Source of the DNA: Streptomyces sp. ALI-76-A
GTDB lineage: Bacteria > Actinomycetota > Actinomycetes > Streptomycetales > Streptomycetaceae
NCBI RefSeq assembly: GCF_030287445.1
Contig: NZ_JASVWB010000002.1
Location: forward strand, 4,650,001-4,714,000
Length of the DNA: 64,000 nt
Reading direction: 5' to 3'
Shown here: in pieces, positions 62,751-64,000 of the stretch
Position numbering within the stretch: the first letter of the stretch is position 1
Layout: each line of letters opens with the position of its first letter
Notes under the pieces: model-generated
Told to the model about the DNA's origin: nothing
The model's input: only the letters and a program-made list of their open reading frames with translations
Databases searched by the model: none
Position numbers and translations under genes: made by a program

Positions 62751-63736
62751 GAGACCAGGGCTTCCCCGCCACCGGGTCCGAAACGCCGCCGGTAGGCCGA
62801 CGGGCTGAGTCCGGTCTCGCGCCGTACCCGCGCGCGGAGGTTCGCGGCCGTCCCCAGCCCGCTCCTCGCCGCCACCACGTCGAGCCGCTCCTCCCCGCGC
62901 TCGATCAGCCGGCAGGCCAGTGCCACCCGCTCCCCGGTCAGCCAGGCCAGCGGGGTCGTGCCGAGCTGGGCGCGGAAGCGCCGGTGCAGTGTCGCGGGGG
63001 ACACCGCCGCCCGCGCGGCCAGACCGGCCACCGTCAGCGGCTCCCCCAGCCGCTCCTGCGCCCACGCCAGCAGCGGACCGAGCGACTCGTCCGGAACGTG
63101 CGGCACCGGCCGCTCCACGAACTGCCGCTGGCCGCCGTCCCGGTGCGCGGCGAACACCAGCCGCCGGGAGACGTGGTTGGCCACCTCGGCGCCGTGGTCC
63201 CGGCGTACGACATGAAGGCCGAGGTCGAGGGCCGACGCGCTCCCCGACGCGGTCAGGATGTCGCCGTCGTCGACGAACAGCACGTCGGGTTCCAGCCGGA
63301 CCCGCGGGAACCGTGCGCGGAAGGAGTCCGCCCACATCCAGTGGCAGGCCGCCCGCCGCCCGTCCAGCAGCCCGGCCTCCGCGAGCGTGAACGCGCCGGA
63401 GCAGAAGCCGACCAGCCGGGCGCCACGCGCGTACGCCCGGCGTACGGCTTCCAGGACGCGCGGGTCGCGCGGGGTGTCGGTGTCGGGCCGGTTCGGCACG
63501 ATCAGCGTGTCCGCCCGGTCGACCGCCTCCAGGCCGGCGACGCCGGTGAGCGTGAAGAACCCGTCCCGCATCCGGGTCTCCGGCTCGGCGGCGCACAGCG
63601 CGAAGTCGTACAGCTCACGGCCCAGTTCGGGTCGGCGCAGCCCGAAGATCTCGATCGCGCAGCTCATCTCGAACGGGTTGGAGTTCTGGTCCACGACCAG
63701 GACCACGGTGTGCGGCTGCGAGGATCCTTTCGGCAT
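62747..63736 (-). CDS. GlxA-family AraC-type regulator with DJ-1/PfpI domain
   Basis: This 329-residue protein has a PfpI-like N-terminal domain (about 10-175, with LVGFCSGAFTLAEAGLLDGR at the nucleophile elbow) and a C-terminal AraC HTH pair (LAARAAVSPATLHRRFRAQL, AARSGLGTAANLRARVRRET). The Cys in CSGAFTLAEAG is the position of the conserved cysteine. It is divergent from the cupin gene and probably regulates it. Confidence 0.92.
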   Translation of the reverse strand: MPKGSSQPHTVVLVVDQNSNPFEMSCAIEIFGLRRPELGRELYDFALCAAEPETRMRDGFFTLTGVAGLEAVDRADTLIVPNRPDTDTPRDPRVLEAVRRAYARGARLVGFCSGAFTLAEAGLLDGRRAACHWMWADSFRARFPRVRLEPDVLFVDDGDILTASGSASALDLGLHVVRRDHGAEVANHVSRRLVFAAHRDGGQRQFVERPVPHVPDESLGPLLAWAQERLGEPLTVAGLAARAAVSPATLHRRFRAQLGTTPLAWLTGERVALACRLIERGEERLDVVAARSGLGTAANLRARVRRETGLSPSAYRRRFGPGGGEALVS

Positions 63737-63788
63737 GTGCGATTCCTAGCACTCGTACGCCGGTCCGGGCACCCCGCACGATGACCGC

Positions 63789-64000
63789 ATGGAACCCATC
63801 GCGCTGTCCGACGCCCTCGCCTCCTTCACCGAGCGGTGGAGCCCCCGCATCGTCACCGCCGTCAACGACTACGACGTCCGCCTCGCGAAGGTCGAGGGCG
63901 AACACGTGTGGCACGTCCACGACCACACTGACGAGTTCTTCCTGGTCCTGGACGGCGAACTGCACATCGCCCTGCGGGACGCGGCGGGCGAGCGCACGGT
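63789..64000 (+). CDS. Cupin-domain protein (partial)
   Basis: Runs off the window. Residues 38-62 hold HVHDHTDEFFLVLDGELHIA, a cupin motif 1 (H-x-H-x-x-D-E) for metal binding. The role is unknown. It starts 52 bp from the divergent GlxA-type regulator, which may control it. Confidence 0.85.
   Translation, partial: MEPIALSDALASFTERWSPRIVTAVNDYDVRLAKVEGEHVWHVHDHTDEFFLVLDGELHIALRDAAGERT

Overview
The window is core chromosome of a Streptomyces (very high G+C, GTG/TTG starts, extensive 4-bp start/stop overlaps, FHA/PASTA-kinase division operon, bkd clusters, class E sortases, mycothiol-type enzyme). As I recall it, the gene order follows the origin-proximal core of the S. coelicolor chromosome. 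A perfect parS (42066-42079), a one-mismatch parS (2945-2958) and many DnaA boxes fit a position near oriC.

Layout. (1) 1-6160: end of a cyclophilin, a rhomboid protease, a DnaA-box cluster, crgA, then a + strand run of DUF881 protein, class E sortase, small membrane protein, pabA/trpG, srtE1 and srtE2. It ends at a 20-bp hairpin. (2) 6179-14377: the - strand growth and division operon fhaA-fhaB-PP2C phosphatase-ftsW-pbpA-pknB. (3) 14942-18064: tRNA-Leu(CAG) followed by a scarred accessory island with a shattered mobile-element-type gene, a secreted Cys-rich protein, two decayed copies of one small membrane gene around an acetyltransferase, and scattered repeats. (4) 18144-22425: azoreductase/HxlR pair, DUF2252, J-domain-like and rhodanese proteins. 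(5) 22477-35420: aerobic phenylacetate catabolism (paaABCDE, paaN, paaH, a PaaR-like TetR) with an acyl-CoA dehydrogenase, and between them a DUF5819/HTTM pair and an rRNA-type methyltransferase. (6) 35462-39674: bkdR and a branched-chain 2-oxoacid dehydrogenase operon. (7) 39750-43170: MobA-DUF6457, MoeA and a K+ channel. (8) 43278-51556: drug-type ABC exporter, quinone oxidoreductase, a cell-surface protein, the proteasome activator Bpa and two divergent Ser/Thr kinases. (9) 51753-57086: aminoglycoside-phosphotransferase-fold protein and a second 2-oxoacid dehydrogenase operon. (10) 57195-64000: K15-type DD-peptidase, GntR-MFS pair, mycothiol-dependent enzyme, nitrilase-fold amidase, LURP-one protein, GlxA-type regulator and the start of a cupin.

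The genes form three functional blocks: envelope growth and surface display, degradation of aromatic and branched-chain carbon to acyl-CoAs, and phospho-signalling. Near-identical palindromes before paaA, between paaN and paaH, and before bkdA suggest that one TetR protein coordinates the catabolic operons. I did not find a clearly new multi-gene system. The observations I would follow first are the parS/DnaA-box layout, the inferred PaaR and KstR-like sites, the decayed island beside tRNA-Leu, and the frame-preserving minisatellites in three neighbouring genes.
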